From Lotus japonicus (lineage: Eukaryota > Streptophyta > Magnoliopsida > Fabales > Fabaceae), in NCBI RefSeq assembly GCF_012489685.1, contig NC_080044.1, positions 81,702,732-81,766,731 of the forward strand: a DNA stretch of 64,000 bases. The letters are read 5' to 3'. Positions within the stretch are counted from its first letter, which is position 1. Every line of letters starts with the position of its first letter. Shown here piece by piece: positions 32,810-46,500 of the stretch. The notes below the pieces were generated by a model. It did not search any database, was not told the DNA's origin, and saw only the letters and a program-made list of their open reading frames with translations. The position numbers and the translations under genes are program-made.

Positions 32810-34745
32810 ATCCTCTTCATATGTCTTGTTATGATCGTGCATATTTCAATTGGCTTCTGTACAAGTTTTTGTGTCGACCTCGAATGTGAATGCTTGATTG
32901 CAGTGTAATAATATTATTATTGAGTATCGAAAGTCATGGGATCTACTACTTAGGTGTGGCGAAGACGTGTTTGGTGCTTGAGAAATGATGACTATAATCT
33001 CTGTCGTTGTACTTTTTTTTAGTGGGGTACCTGTATACATTAAAGTGGGTTTAAATTTTAATGATTTGGTATAATGGTCTGCCATATTTATAAAATCTTT
33101 GCTGATTCTTCTTGTCTGTCTGGCTGAAAGCCTTCATATTTCAATTATTTATTTACACTCCATATCCCAATTTCTTTCTTTTTCCATGATGCAAATTAGT
33201 ATCTTCTTTCGGTTTTCAATGGTATTAAGTGATCTCAATTATGTTGTTGGAATCATTTTTATCTTTAGTTCTAGAAGATAGTAATATCGTTTCCTGATAT
33301 CTTGAACCAAACTTGTTCCATACTCCATAACTTGGTAAGGCAACATGAACTTACTTTAAAAAGAAAACATGAATTTGGATATATTTACACCTATTTTCTT
33401 GAAGAAATTATAGGAAGTGTGTTTTTAGAGCTCCTCTTTTTCTTTTCATTTTATTTTCTTTTTATTTAATATTTTTCTCTTCTTTTCTTATTACATTTCT
33501 TATGATATCTATATTTTTTTTTCTCTCTGTCTTATTCCACTCTCATTTTGGGTGGACGTGGAAATAGGTTTTTTTTTTCTTTCTTTTTTTTGTCCGGAAC
33601 AACATTGAGGATTGCGTGGTCTGTTTTGTGAAGAAGAAAGCGATTTGAAAGCCCAACTTGATATTTTCCCAAATCTGAGCCAGCTGTTGTTCTTCAATCA
33701 AAACAAAATTTTGCTAATTAATAAATTAAAGCAGGAACAATTGATCCAATGTTTCAAATCAGCACACAATTTATAATTTTCCATATCTGAGCTATACTAC
33801 GCAATGATACAACATAATCTTCAAATGATATGAATCACTAGCTTTTTTTTTTTTTTGAAATTGAATCACTAGCTGCTACCTTCACCTTGACATTTGGTTT
33901 CATCTATTTTGAACATCAGTATCAGTAGATATAAAATAAAACAATTTGCAGAACAGCCGGAAGGTAAACGAGGGAGATGGCAGAGGGGGAGAAGAAACGA
34001 CGGATGTCAAAAGAGGAGATGAGCATGGAGAAGGAGGAAATTTTCCTAGAAGATGGCAGAACCCTCGCGACAAATGGAGGAAAATCCACATGGTGTGGGT
34101 GGGAAAACCATCTCAGAGAAAGAAAGCGGTGTTGTACAAGGGGTTGTGGCTGCTAGGAAACTTGCATACTAAAAACGCTGGAAATATTGATTTTCAGAGT
34201 TCTTGCAAGATTCATGTTTCATAGTTCACAAAACAAACAAAGATTGAAGAATACCTTTATGACCTAGTGAGCTTACAAAAATAACAATTTCGTCTTTGCA
34301 GAAGTGCACGCAAACTCCCTGAGGAAACATATCTCATTATTCTCTTTTGTCTATACTAAAAATGGGTGGTGGTACTCCAATTAGGTTAGAAGCATTCGTT
34401 TGGATGTTTGGAATTCAGTTCACCATGCATAAAAAAACCTACTAATGCAACAGATTGTTGGTTGACTTCAATTTGTTGTAGTGCCATCAGTATCATTTTG
34501 TTAAGAACTACGTGGTGAAGCTAAGCACTGGACCTGTTTAGACACATTGACACACAATACTAGTAGCAAGGAGAGTTTTGGCCTACCATTGCCTCCAATG
34601 CAGTTAGTAATTTTTACTCTATAACAGCAAAGGAGTTTACACTTTCATGATGCATGACATAATCAGAAAATTTCCCCTGCATGTCAAATGCACCATACAT
34701 CTAAACATGGAAAAAATCATGTTGCATTTTCAACAATCAGGCTTG
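32810..34745. other. Intergenic between profilin 2 and the GH17 gene (convergent)
   Basis: No gene recognised. Contains one micro-insertion (33844-33861). A purine-rich stretch at 33960-34100 gives ORFs on both strands without a domain. Confidence 0.45.
33831..33874 (-). repeat. Micro-insertion with 13-bp target duplication
   Basis: TGAATCACTAGCT is present at 33831-33843 and 33862-33874. The 18 bases between read ATTTC plus thirteen A on the minus strand, again a TTTC-poly(A) end. Confidence 0.75.
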
Positions 34746-37700
34746 TCAGGATCGATGAATATTCAATAGATTGAAGAGACAAGTTACAAGAAGAAAAATG
34801 GAAATTGACGAAGAATTTTCTGTTTGTGAGGAGGATGAAGTTGAAGTCATTGCTGTTGTATTGCTTCCCACAGTTTTATTATTGCTGCAAAAACAGAATG
34901 GAAGAAACCCAGATGTCATGATAGGTCTTGATAGCAAGGAGTAATTATTTAAAACAATTTAAACTCCTCCAAAATAAAAGGACAGACAAAATTGCATGAC
35001 CTATATTGAACTTACCCAGCTCTCATGTAGATGCACTTGTCATAGCCTGCAGAGTTGAAAACAACTAGTGTTTCAGTGACACAAAAAAAAAAAGCAATGC
35101 TTTGGGCAAGATCAGACAAGAAGGTCAAGATGACAGATAGACAATTTAATGAAATATTATCACCAACATTGATAAATCAACAACAGTTATTACAACAGCC
35201 AACTCAATAGATAATATCATAAGACAACATGCTAGGAACTCAAATGTAAGTTTGAGAAGTCCTACATTGGTTAGGAAAGGTCTAAGACTTAGATAAAAAC
35301 TCATACACTCAATGGCTTTGGTCTATTGCTTGGCCCATTATCACAGGTCCTTGCTTTTGGTCTCCCCCACTTCCTAGTTCAGTTGCAAAGTATTTGGAGG
35401 TGGTAGTTAGTGTGTGGACTTTGGCCTCAGCCATGTTTGTGAAACCTTTATTGTGAAGTATTTGGCTCTTTGTGAGAGAACCTTGTTGACCTGTTTATAC
35501 TCGAAGAGACTTAGGCCTCAAGAGCATATTAATTGGGCTTACACTTTAAGGGAAAGGACTTTGGGAATTCAAGTGTGAGTTTGAAGTCTCACATTCCATA
35601 TAAGAGAACAGATCCATATACTAAATATCTTAGGATATTGGGTGAAGATTCTTATGGGCTCATCCGTTCCCCACCACATACTTCCATTTGCTACAACTTC
35701 CTACAAACTCTTAACACTTTCTTCTACAAAAAATAATTTTGTTTTTTACGAGCTATGTGTATGCAATAGTTAAAAATGGCACATGATAAAATAATGGAAA
35801 AAGAAAAGCAGAATTGGTGAGTGATGGACTGCAAAGAACATACTTGGATCCTTGTCGACTTTTACACCTGTACCACCGAAACTACAGGCAACATCAGATG
35901 CCCCATTCTGCTGGTAGTAACTATTAAAAGCATAAGATGCATGTGAAGCTAGGTTGTCTGGCTCAAAACAAGGCTGGCTAGGCTGGATAGCAGTACAGTC
36001 CACATTGCCAGGACCACAGGCCCAATCTATGGCATTTTGCAAATCAATTTGTGACGCTTTACTTGAAGCAATGCACCATGTTGTTTTATTTGACCTTGTT
36101 ACATTTGCTTTTGTAGTCAGATCAACAGCACCTCGTCCAGTGAAATCTAGATTGTACACACTTGTCTGATCCGGGTAAAATAATCCCCAATTCCTCTCAG
36201 ATTCCATACCAGGCTTTCTATTTTCATTGAACAATGAGAAAATGTAAACATCAAGCTCCTCCCCAGGCTTTGCAGGAGTACCGGTGTTGTTGATAACATG
36301 CCTTATCAGATTAGTGTTATAAGTTTGTGCATTGTCAGGAGTAGCAGCCTTCTCCTTAGGCGACCCTTTGGAAGGCCAACCCGTTTCAGTGACCATGATC
36401 TTAATTGTTCTGAAATTTAGAGCCATCAGTGCAAAGTAAATAGCATCAATCTGGGCATCAAACATGTTCGAGTACAGCAGACCAGTGTTTGGATCAATAA
36501 CTTCAGAGGATGCGTCAAACAGGGCATAATCTAGAGGCACTTTATTTGGGGAATCTCGGTATGCATAATAAGGATAGATATCAATCATAAAAGGTGACTG
36601 ATTTTCTGCAAGAAATTCTAGCATTGGCTTCAGGAAATGTGCATGACTACTATTGAAAGCACCAGCAGAAGGAGGGAATGATCGGGACATAACCCCAAGG
36701 GAAAGAGTGCTTGAAACTTTGATCTTTTTGTGCAGCCCAAGTTTCCTAAGTGCTGTATGTACATTGTTCATGGCAGGTACTACAAATGCAGAGGCATTAT
36801 TGGTACTTTCTGTAACTTCAGCACCAACCGTAATGTATGTGATCTTTGTGGCCGGATAGTATGGAAGGACGCTGTTTTTCAGCCAACTATCCGCATTAGA
36901 TTGGAACTGGGAGAATGACACTAAATCTGAATTTGGAACCCCAATCATAAGTTCAATTCCAGTGTTTGCAAATGCCTTCAGGACCTGTGTATTAGAATCA
37001 TAAATCCTGACATATTTGATTTTATGAAGTTGAACTAACTGTGCCACCTTGTCCGGTGTAGGGAGGTCATCAGCACTTCTTCCATAGCAGACACCAATAA
37101 AACTCCCAGAACAACAATCTGATTCATAATATCAATAGATTAAATGAGAGTAAGAATTACAAAAAAGAGAACTGAATCACTGTGTCTGTGTGTGTGGAAA
37201 AGGATAATGAGGGACGGAAAATGCTAAGTGCATGTTTGGAAACTCTTATACAATTGATTCTGAGAACCAATTTTGAGCAGACATTTCTGTGAGTAGCTTC
37301 TAGGTTTCAAAATTGATTCTCATCCAAACATGCAATACAGTATCAATTCTACTAATTCTATCTACAAGTCAAAACAATCAATTCTTAAAAAATTTCAATC
37401 ACCATCACACTAATCAAACTTTCAAGTAGGTAGTGAGAGATCTTTACAAATGAGCTGTATGACAAAATTGAAAAAGAGCCACAAGCCAATTCAAGGAATC
37501 ACACTACTTTAATTTGAAACATGAAATTCTTCAAAGAAATAGCACTTCATCCTCCAATCCTCCTCAGTTTGTTTACATACAGAACCTCAATCAAGTACAA
37601 TGCTTTATAAAACATGAAGTTCTTCCATTAATTGCACACATAAATATCAGACCAAACAGGAATTCTCTACAGATGAAAGGATCACTGAATTATCAAGTTT

Positions 37701-38017
37701 TATTTTTGAATTACATGTAATCAAAAAAGGGGGAAAAAGGAGCACCGACATTGATTGAATCAAAGTTAGAAACTTGAAGCTAAAATCAGAGAAAACAAAG
37801 GAAAAAAAAGAGGTGGGGTTAGAGGAAATGGTGATCTAAGTAAGAAAACAACAGCTCAGAAAAATGGGTCCCTCCCAGAACAAAACAAAAGTGACAGATG
37901 AAGTTACAAGATGCATATGCATGTACAATGAAGAAGGAATTAGAAGATTAAGCACGAACCCAGAAGAAGCATGAGGAAGAGTGAAGTCGCGAAGATGAGT
38001 GTGAAACCAGTTGCCAT
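34746..38017 (-). CDS. Glucan endo-1,3-beta-glucosidase, GH17 + X8, GPI-anchored
   Basis: Four exons (38017..37960, 37118..35844, 35046..35016, 34884..34746) give 500 residues. Exon 1 encodes most of a signal peptide (MATGFTLIFATSLFLMLLL). The GH17 barrel follows from GVCYGRSADDLP (about 28-39), with the nucleophile motif VTETGWPSKG (Glu264) and a YPYYAYRDSP stretch. The general-acid motif reads VGAE (Glu120), with Ala119 where most GH17 enzymes have Asn. An X8/CBM43 domain (about residue 366 on; TTWCIASSKA, DWACGPG, Cys-rich) binds callose-type glucan. The Ser/Thr-rich linker and hydrophobic end (last exon) form a GPI-attachment signal. The enzyme should sit on the outer plasma membrane or plasmodesmata and cut callose. 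Intron 2 contains retroelement debris. The 31-nt exon 3 carries the last X8 Cys. Confidence 0.93.
35233..35640. repeat. TRIM-like retroelement debris in a GH17 gene intron
   Basis: Two diverged direct copies of a GTGAGTTTGA-AGTC-ACATT type sequence (about 35235-35275 and 35568-35605) resemble the LTR starts of plant TRIMs. No primer-binding site or target duplication could be shown. Confidence 0.35.
37230..37333. mobile_element. GCATGTTTGGA-type MITE, best copy
   Basis: A 104-bp element in GH17 gene intron 1, bounded by exact 11-bp inverted repeats GCATGTTTGGA (37230-37240) and TCCAAACATGC (37323-37333). Related, more decayed copies lie at 10551, 23329, 24133, 40494, 48739 and 49557, several inside introns or gene flanks. 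Confidence 0.75.
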
Positions 38018-40113
38018 TGCTGCTGTGTTCCCAGTCTGGAAACCTAAGTCAGTTCACTTCAGACTTCAGACTTCAGACTTCAGACTTCAGTGGTTGAAGA
38101 ATTGAATGAGCAGAGAGTGAAGTGAAGCTTCTGGAGAGGGTTGTCACTTCAGCTTTTTACCTAACGTTCCAATGCTGAGAAGTGAGAACAGTAACGGGTC
38201 TTGTCTCTGTTTCCCTGTTTCTCGATTGGAGGAACAGGGTGGCAAGGACAGTGTTGATTTTGTCCGGAGAAACAGGTTACAGAACCAGAGAGAGAGAGAA
38301 AAGCTCTTTTACTTATTTCACCATAGGTTTTGTTTAATATGATATTTATTTCTTGATTTAATGAACCAATTGTAATTAATTAATGACTGATTGATGTCAG
38401 TATCAAACATACTTTAATGATGGTTATGTTTATGAAGAATGTTTTGAAGGCAGTTCATTGGAGGTGTTTTGACCTAAATTTGGTATGAAAGAAAAATTGA
38501 AAAATTTGATGAATATGATATAATGTACATTGTAGAAACAAAAAGGCAAATGAGATTTCAATGAAATGTTAGTACTACTAAGTTGTTTAAAAATAGAAAA
38601 TGTGTCTTTATTATTGTTTTGGGCATGAAAAGTTGTGTCAAGTAATTCTAAAATCTCTACCCAAAAAATAAATTCTGAAATTAAAAAATACTCACATATT
38701 TTATCTCAACTAGAGCCCAAATATACACTCAGTTAGAGTAAGTCCAATTGGGCATACTTTTTGACAGGCTTAATACCTGATAGCGAGGCGGGTTGGACCC
38801 TTGCTTGAGGCCCGGTTGTGTTAACATAAAAAAAAAAGGGATGATGTCACTTTATACATCTTTCTCCATTGCTCATTTTATTTTTATATAGTGGTTTAAT
38901 ACTTCATCCTTTAAGTAAGTGTTTGGAGATTTAATTCTTGGCTTTGGTAAATAGAAAAAACTCATACCAAATGTGGTGATATCTTAATTAAGAGGAAAAA
39001 ATAATATGGACAAACGGCTTTTACCTTTAAATATTTAATTTATATTTGGTTTATTCGAATTTTTGAAACCCTTATGATTTTATTTTGCAGTGTTTATGAA
39101 CTGAATATTGAAACTCAAAGTAAGTCTCTTATCAAAATTGTTTAAGTTCCCAAAATTTATTGGTTGAAATATCTAATTTCTTAACCGTTTTCTCTTCTTC
39201 AAAACTTTAACCATAGTTTCTACAAAAAAATTTAATCTTAAGTTTCAGCATATTTTTGTCAGAATTTCATATTTTAAACTATAGAAACCATTTTCTACTT
39301 AAATATTTTAAAATTATTTTATGCAACATTTTTGTCTTACTTTTCAACTTAATTTTAAATTATATGTGTATTGAAAATATATTTATTCGAAACATAGATA
39401 TTCCACCAAACAGAGGTTCCGTCAGTTCAGATTTAAGAACAAAAATATAATTTTTTTTGTTAAACAAAAATATAATTTAATAATGAAGAATGTATAAAAA
39501 TGGATATTTATGTTAGATGAGTATATTTTAACCAATATATATAGCAACTTATCTGCACATATTTCACCCACATCGCACGCAAGAGAGATATGGACAAAAG
39601 CAATGAGAATATATGGCAAGAGAAATTGTGAATATACATATTTGTCATGACTTTAAGAAGCAAGTTAGCAAGGTTGGCAACATGGGGGACCGCAATTTCA
39701 CATGCCAAAAATAAAAGGAGAGGTTTAAAGGGTGACTAAGGATATGGACATCTTCAAATTTAGTCCTTATCTGCTATCCTAGTAGTGTGTGTATATATAG
39801 AAGGTAGTATGAAATTTACACCATAACGTGATCTAACAATGACAAGGATTTAGGATAGAGTATTAATTGTAATTTATATTTCCAAGTAAGCAATATAAAA
39901 ACAACAATCTTATCCAATTCTTCATGGTAATCTTCTATATATGCCCACACAATTAGTATATACTTTATCCGTTACTGATTAACTGAAACATATCATGCAT
40001 GTAATCAGATTTGTAGGATTTATATATGATAGATAAGATCCCTCAAGGAAGGCCTATTCATAGAGGGGAGATTTTCTTCATCTTCTCATTTTTTTTCTCA
40101 AATCTTCCTAGAA
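38018..40113. other. Intergenic between divergent GH17 and OXS3-like genes
   Basis: Five tandem ACTTCAG units lie at 38056-38090 in the probable GH17 5' UTR, and an (AG)n run at about 38288-38300. Farther out is one micro-insertion (39454-39462). No gene was recognised. Confidence 0.5.
39438..39478 (-). repeat. Micro-insertion with 16-bp target duplication
   Basis: AACAAAAATATAATTT is present at 39438-39453 and 39463-39478. The 9 bases between read TAAC plus five A on the minus strand, the smallest insert of the set. Low sequence complexity makes this one less certain. Confidence 0.5.
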
Positions 40114-40981
40114 ATGAATGCAAAGGGAATCATGGATACTGGTAAAGGAGCTGGGAACGCCAATTGGTTTGTTAAGGATGATGATGCCTGTGAATCAACA
40201 TCCATTGAATCTGTATCAGAAGATTCAAAGAACTCTGTGTGTTCATCATCTTCATCAGAGTTGGCAGATGAGGAGGAATCCTCTTCAGCATCTAATTTGT
40301 CAACATCCTCTTCATCATCACATTCAAATGGTCCTTTATATGAACTTTCAGAGCTCATGAGCCATCTCCCTTTAAAGTAAGCAATGGTGCATATCTTTAT
40401 TTTCCCTAGATGTATGTATTTTCTTTTTTGTTAAGAGTGTTTGGATTGGGTACGAAACACAATCCAAAACACGGTAACTCTTCAAGCTAAATAGCATGTT
40501 TGGTTCTTTCTTTATGAGCAGAATCATTTTTAGAACCTAAAAACTACTCACAAAAATTAACTTCTTTTAATTATAATTGATTCTAATTTCAAAATCATTT
40601 ACAGTTTTTTTGGGAGTGATTATATGATTTCTCATCACTGGACCAAAGAGGCTATACCTTGATCCAATTTCATTTTTGGAAAATGTTCTAATTAAAATAG
40701 TGAAGTACTTAGTTAACTATGACATGTGCAGGAGAGGCTTGTCTAAGTTCTATGAAGGGAAGGCTCAGTCATTCAGTTCATTATCAAGGGTGCAGAGCCT
40801 AGAAGATCTTTCTAAGAAAGACAGACCTACTAATCACAGAAAGAAAATGAAATCATGCAATAGCCACAGAATATCCTACACTCCAAAGGCTACAATATCA
40901 AAGAAATCTTCCAGAAGAGGACCATTTGTATCTGTACTAACTAAAAGAGGACCTTCCTTTGCTTTACACAGAAACTTTTGA
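40114..40981 (+). CDS. OXIDATIVE STRESS 3 (OXS3)-like protein
   Basis: Two exons (40114..40376, 40732..40981), phase 2, give 170 residues. The first half is very rich in Ser, Asp and Glu (low complexity, about 22-72). The conserved family block follows: GPLYELSELMSHLPLKRGLS at the splice, then KFYEGKAQSFSSLSRVQSLEDL (about 93-114). The C-terminal part is basic (Lys/Arg/Ser), suited to a nuclear location. OXS3 proteins are small plant nuclear proteins tied to tolerance of heavy metals and oxidative stress, probably by affecting chromatin or transcription; the mechanism is not settled. The intron contains a decayed GCATGTTTGG repeat. The start is the first ATG; a second one two codons later is out of frame. 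Confidence 0.85.
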
Positions 40982-42480
40982 AATCCAACATTTAAAAGTT
41001 TGCTTATGTTTCATGCACAAAATGGGGAAAATTTTGAATCCCTCAGTTTGGAAAAAGTCATTTTAACCATTACATATTGATTTTGCTAGTACATATATCA
41101 TTACTATTTTGTTTACCATGGTCATGTATAGGGTCCCTCTGCTTCATTATTCTTAATTAACATCTAAAATGCTTAAAATTTAATTTATACACATTTAAGT
41201 TAAAATATAATATGACATGAATAGAATCTTCCTTAAACAATTGAATCTTTGAAGGTTTAATAAGTGTACGTATGGTTTTGCTTCTAGTCCGTAGAATTGA
41301 TTCTGTTGCTGGCTCATAAGCTACAGTGAGTTACTTCTTAAAATAAGAATTGATTTCGTACTCATGTGTGAGTGCACGTTTGTATACACTATGCACGGTA
41401 AAAAATCAGTGTGAAATTAAAATCAATGTCGACAAAAGCAACTTAATTACCTTATTTTTCGCAACTGCCCACCATGCTTATGCGTCTCATTGGATTCGCT
41501 GATAAAAATCAGCTCGGACTTGTTTGCACTGAAGCATAATTCATTCACGGGATCATCATATTAGTTGTCATTTAATAATCAGTGGGTCCTTCAATTAGCA
41601 CTTTAAATCCTTTTTTCTCTTCCCTAAAGCTTTGGAATTTGGCTCAACTAATAGGCATCTGAACATTTCTATATCTTTTTCACTGCATTATTATTTCTGA
41701 AACAATTAAGTTTGAACTTGTTTTACGATGATAACTTGATAGTTGATATATACTTAGCTTACTGCTTACTCTTGTGCAACAATGATCAACCTATCATAAA
41801 TGTAGAGTTCTTACTTGAATGATGGTAGTGAGATCCAGGACAAAGTAAACAAACAATCTACAAAAAATAAAAATAGTACTTGCTTACTACAAATTTACAA
41901 AAAGATAACAAGGGAAGGGAGAGTGATAGTCCTTCAGATCAACTTCAGCAGACAGTAGTTACTGATGCCTTATTATGAGTTCTTGCACACCATTGATCAT
42001 ATGTTTAAAAATCCTTTCTACAATTAATTATAAAGTTAGAACCAACTCTAATTAAGGATAAATTTCTATAAGTGGCTTCTGAGTGCAATAATTGATTATG
42101 AGAAAAAAAAAAGCTGATCCAACATGCTATGAAGTGATAACTTGCAGCTTCAGTGTTGTCTTGTTACTTCTGCCAAGTCTTCCTTGGGAGCCCCACAGTG
42201 CTTCTCTGATTCACCAAATACTTGAAATTTAGAATAGGGAATCAATCAAAACCATTAATTGTATTCAACTAGAAATAATCAACTAAACAACAAGAGTTTG
42301 ATTATTTATATATATGACTGTCCAACTATTGGGCGGCCATGATTCAAGTTAGGTACTAGAAGAAGACAGCTGAAGAAAAATAAAAATTAGGATAGTTTGT
42401 TTGTGTGTGATTGGCTCAAAATTCAGAACCTTACAATCAATTCTGATTGACTAGAGTCACTTTTAGATAGATATAATATA
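40982..42480. other. Intergenic, no gene recognised
   Basis: AT-rich, with decayed GCATGTTTGGA-type repeat remnants around 41275-41360 and 42000-42135. No ORF of interest. Confidence 0.45.
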
Positions 42481-42785
42481 CTCCCTCCGGTCCTATTTAT
42501 AAGCAACAAAAAAAAAATTCACATAGTTTAAGAAATGTAGTTAAACTAGATAAAATGCATTAAATTTGTCTTAAATCAAAATAAACTTCCAAAATTACCC
42601 TTTGTTATTAGTGTTGGAAAGTGAGAAAGAGAGAGAATAATTAATGAGACACATTTTACAAGTTAGAATTAATAAGGACATCATTGGAAAAAATTAATTA
42701 ATATAGCTCAAACTTTCATTTGGTTCTTATAAAAAGGACCAAGATTTTTCTTCTCTTTCATGCTTATAAATAGGACCGGAGGGAG
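42481..42785. mobile_element. Stowaway-like MITE, copy 2
   Basis: A 305-bp element with the same ends as copy 1 (CTCCCTCCGGTCC) and TA on both sides (42479-42480, 42786-42787). By eye it differs from copy 1 by only about four substitutions and one or two length changes in an A tract. It lies about 730 bases upstream of the pectinesterase ATG. Confidence 0.9.
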
Positions 42786-43405
42786 TAGATTTTATGAGAA
42801 GTTAAAAATAATAGCTTTTGTGGTGAGCAACATTATTGTGTATCAAATCATTTTATGATAAATACAACTAAACATAAATAACTTCACTCTCATCTTACTT
42901 TTATAATAATCAATTTTTCCAAAACAAGTTGTATCAAAAGTCATTCTCACAATGCTGATTCAAAACAAAAACACACATGTATGATTTCACGATTTGCACA
43001 TAATCGGAAGTTAATACTTGTAGCTTCCAATTAGAAGTAATGTTAGTGCATTTCACCCTGAAACCTATTACAAATTTTTTCATGCTAAGTTACTAATTTC
43101 AAAAGATTTTTTTCTAAGATCATTTGTACACAGGAAGAAGAGAGGGCTCACGGGCAGCACCCATACAAACAAACAAGGACAACAACAAAGGAGAAGTGAC
43201 ATAACAAAAAAGAAAGAAAATAAACTTAAAAGAATGTTTTTATAAGCAACAAAGAGGAACCTGTCCTGTGGCTTAAATTGATCATATCTCTCTCTCTAGA
43301 CATCACTGGATGATACACCCGTGACCCTTCTCTCTGTCATTGATTCTCTGATTCAGCTTCACTTTCCACTCCCCACATATAAACAATCAAGTACTCACTA
43401 ACTTG

Positions 43406-43417
43406 TATATATAAATA
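43406..43417 (+). promoter_or_regulatory. Probable TATA box of the pectinesterase gene
   Basis: TATATATAAATA at about 100 bases before the ATG at 43516. Another candidate (CATATAAAC, about 43375) lies just upstream. Confidence 0.45.
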
Positions 43418-43515
43418 AACCATACCACAACACAACCCAATTTATGTACCACTTTATATTTTATAGTTCCATACTACATTATTCACTTATTCCTTAGCTC
43501 ACATTCTCTCTGAGA

Positions 43516-46500
43516 ATGTTAAACTTGCATTCCATTTTCTATGCTTTGGTTGTTCTTCTCCTTCTTCTGCAGAATCCCAATACAGCATGGTGCCATACCA
43601 AGGGAATTCAAACAAGGCATTTTTCAGGGAAAGGATTATTATCCACCAACATGACCCGGGTCCAAGATTCAGAACAACAGTTCATGAAATGGGTGAAATT
43701 TGTTGGTGGTCTTAAACACTCTGTTTTCAGGACAGCCAAAAACAAGCTTTTTCCTTCTCACACTCTGCACGTTTCTAAGAATCATGGTAAAGGAGGATTT
43801 TCATCAATTCAAGCAGCCATTGATTCTCTTCCCTTCATCAATATTGTGAGAGTGGTCATTAAGGTCCATGCAGGGGTTTACACGTAAGTATTAGTATTAT
43901 ATTTCTTATTGTAAGAACATGTTTTCATCAGAATCAATTGTGATAACACGCCACATAAGTTTCACATTAGAATTGAATTCCGTGACATTCTGGTCTTTTT
44001 ATTTCGTGTCCTTTGTTTATGACCTTGTCTAAGTATACTTTCTTCATGTGACACATGGGTTTTGGTGTTTGTCCTGTCTACATTGGTTATTATATTTTTT
44101 GTTTTTGTTTGCTAGAAAGTGATAATAACTTGGTGTCCTTTTCCTTCTGGTGTAAATTCTGTGATAATTGGTCTTTGAGTAATGAAGTTTTTGCAGCTAA
44201 TGAACTATCCTTTCTCTAAGCCTTGTCCTCCAAACTTTTTACCCCTTGTTTTCACAACTAGGAATTTTCTAGTAGCACGTTTGATTTCATAATTTGTAAA
44301 GAATTCAATACACTTGTAGTTAATAACTAGAAATGATTATAGAGCTATTCAGTAGTGATATTTAGACATTTAAAAAATACAAACACTCTAGAGACTCCTC
44401 ATTTTTCTCCGTATCTTTCTTTTCTTATCATATTAATAATATATCATATTTGTTATTTTTCTCTTATCTTTTTCTTTTCTGATTTTAAGTGTTTGTTGGG
44501 TGTCCGCATATTTAGGAATAATTTTGCTAGAGCATTTTACCATGTAACCAAACAAGTTGTTCTATGTTTATTGCTGTGACAAGTTGTGAATTTGCTTTTA
44601 TGTTCTTTTTTAAAAAACATTTACAGGGAAAAAGTTAACATTCCTCCTTTGAAATCCTTCATAACCATACAAGGAGCAGGTGCAGATAAAACCATAGTTC
44701 AATGGGGTGACACTGCACAAACACCTGGAGGGCCAAAAGGCCAGGCACTAGGAACATATGGTTCTGCAACTTTTGCAGTGAACTCACAATATTTCATTGC
44801 CAAGAACATCACATTCAAAGTAAGCAACAAGCCCAATTGCTCTGTTTCCATTTTAATCTTGACTCTATCTGTTTTTTCACAAGCAAAAAACTGTGGATAC
44901 AGAACACTACCCCAGTTCCAGCACCAGGAGCAGTTGGAAAACAAGCAGTGGCATTGAGAATTTCAGCAGACAATGCAGGTTTCTTAGGCTGCAAATTCTT
45001 GGGAGCACAGGACACACTCTATGACCAAGTGGGTAGGCATTACTATAAGGATTGCTACATTGAAGGCTCTGTTGATTTCATTTTTGGAAATGCTCTCTCT
45101 CTGTTTGAGGTTAGATTTCTCTCCATAATTCACAGCTGTAACCTTGGATTATTGCTCTTACATTATTTGAGGCTTTGTACTCTACTCTATAATTAATTTA
45201 AACCATATCAGTATTACCTAACCAATTTTCATAAAATAATCTAAAAGGAATCTCAATTGTTCCTTTCTTTTATCCACTCAATTAGGCTATTTTCAAAATA
45301 GCTAAACAAAATCATAATATGAATAATGTTTATTGTTTTAAAAGTGTTAACGGTTTTGGTCTTGGTCGACAACCATCTGACATATACATTAATGGTCATT
45401 TTTTTACCAATATTGTTGTTTACGGTGGTTAAAAACCGCGGCTAATCGTGTTTGGATTCCCGGTCACAAAATGTCAAACTCACTATGACACATCAACCAT
45501 TTGATCTAAAATCGGAGGGCTCTCATTTAAACAAGTTGATTTTAGGTGTATAATAACCTCTTTAAAAGATCTAATTTAGGTCAAATGGTCATGAACCCTA
45601 GTTATCATCAAATGCGCGATTTCTTACGGCAGGAACCCGGGTCCTTGATAGTCATAGAAGTGGAGTATTTTCACCTTTGAGTTTCTCATTACTCCTGAGG
45701 AAAATGCATGTGTTGTGTTGAAACAAAAATGTACCTAGCTCCCTAAGTCTTGTTGTAATTGTGTTGGTAAAAAACATGTTGTGTTATTGATAGGGGTGTC
45801 ACGTGCATGCGATAGCACAGAAAGCAGGGGCCCTAACAGCTCAAGGAAGGAACAGTCTATTAGAAGACACGGGTTTCTCGTTTGTTCACTGCAAGGTCAC
45901 GGGCTCAGGGGCACTATACCTTGGAAGGGCTTGGGGTCCCTTCTCTCGTGTTGTCTTTGCTTACACTTACATGGACAATATCATCATTCCCAAAGGCTGG
46001 TATAATTGGGGTGATCCCAACCGTGAAATGTAAGTTCATCACTCCCCTCATCATATTTTCTTAAATTCACTGTAGTCACAATTTTGTAGTCGTCTCATTA
46101 GCCTTTTGATCTTTTTCTTTTGTATCTTCCGGGTATCACTATGTGCGAGTGTCTACATATCATAAATGTATAAGATATGACCGGTGAATTTAAAGGGAGT
46201 AACCGTTTCATTCATGATTCCAGAAAATTTATAAACATGGTAAAGGTGAGAGTTTTTTTACTAGGATTATCACCCATCTCACTAAAAGGTTATGTTTTGT
46301 GGTTTCTTTCTGAATAACACTTTGAAGTACAACCCCTTTTGCACTAATTACTAGCATAGCAGCAAGTCACAACTTCACCACCCCTTTTGGTTTCTCATCC
46401 TGCTTCTATCTGGAAAATTTCACACTTTATAAATCACAACTAACATCCTACTTAAATCTTCAATGCTTTTAAAGCTTCTATAGCAAGTGACAAACATACC

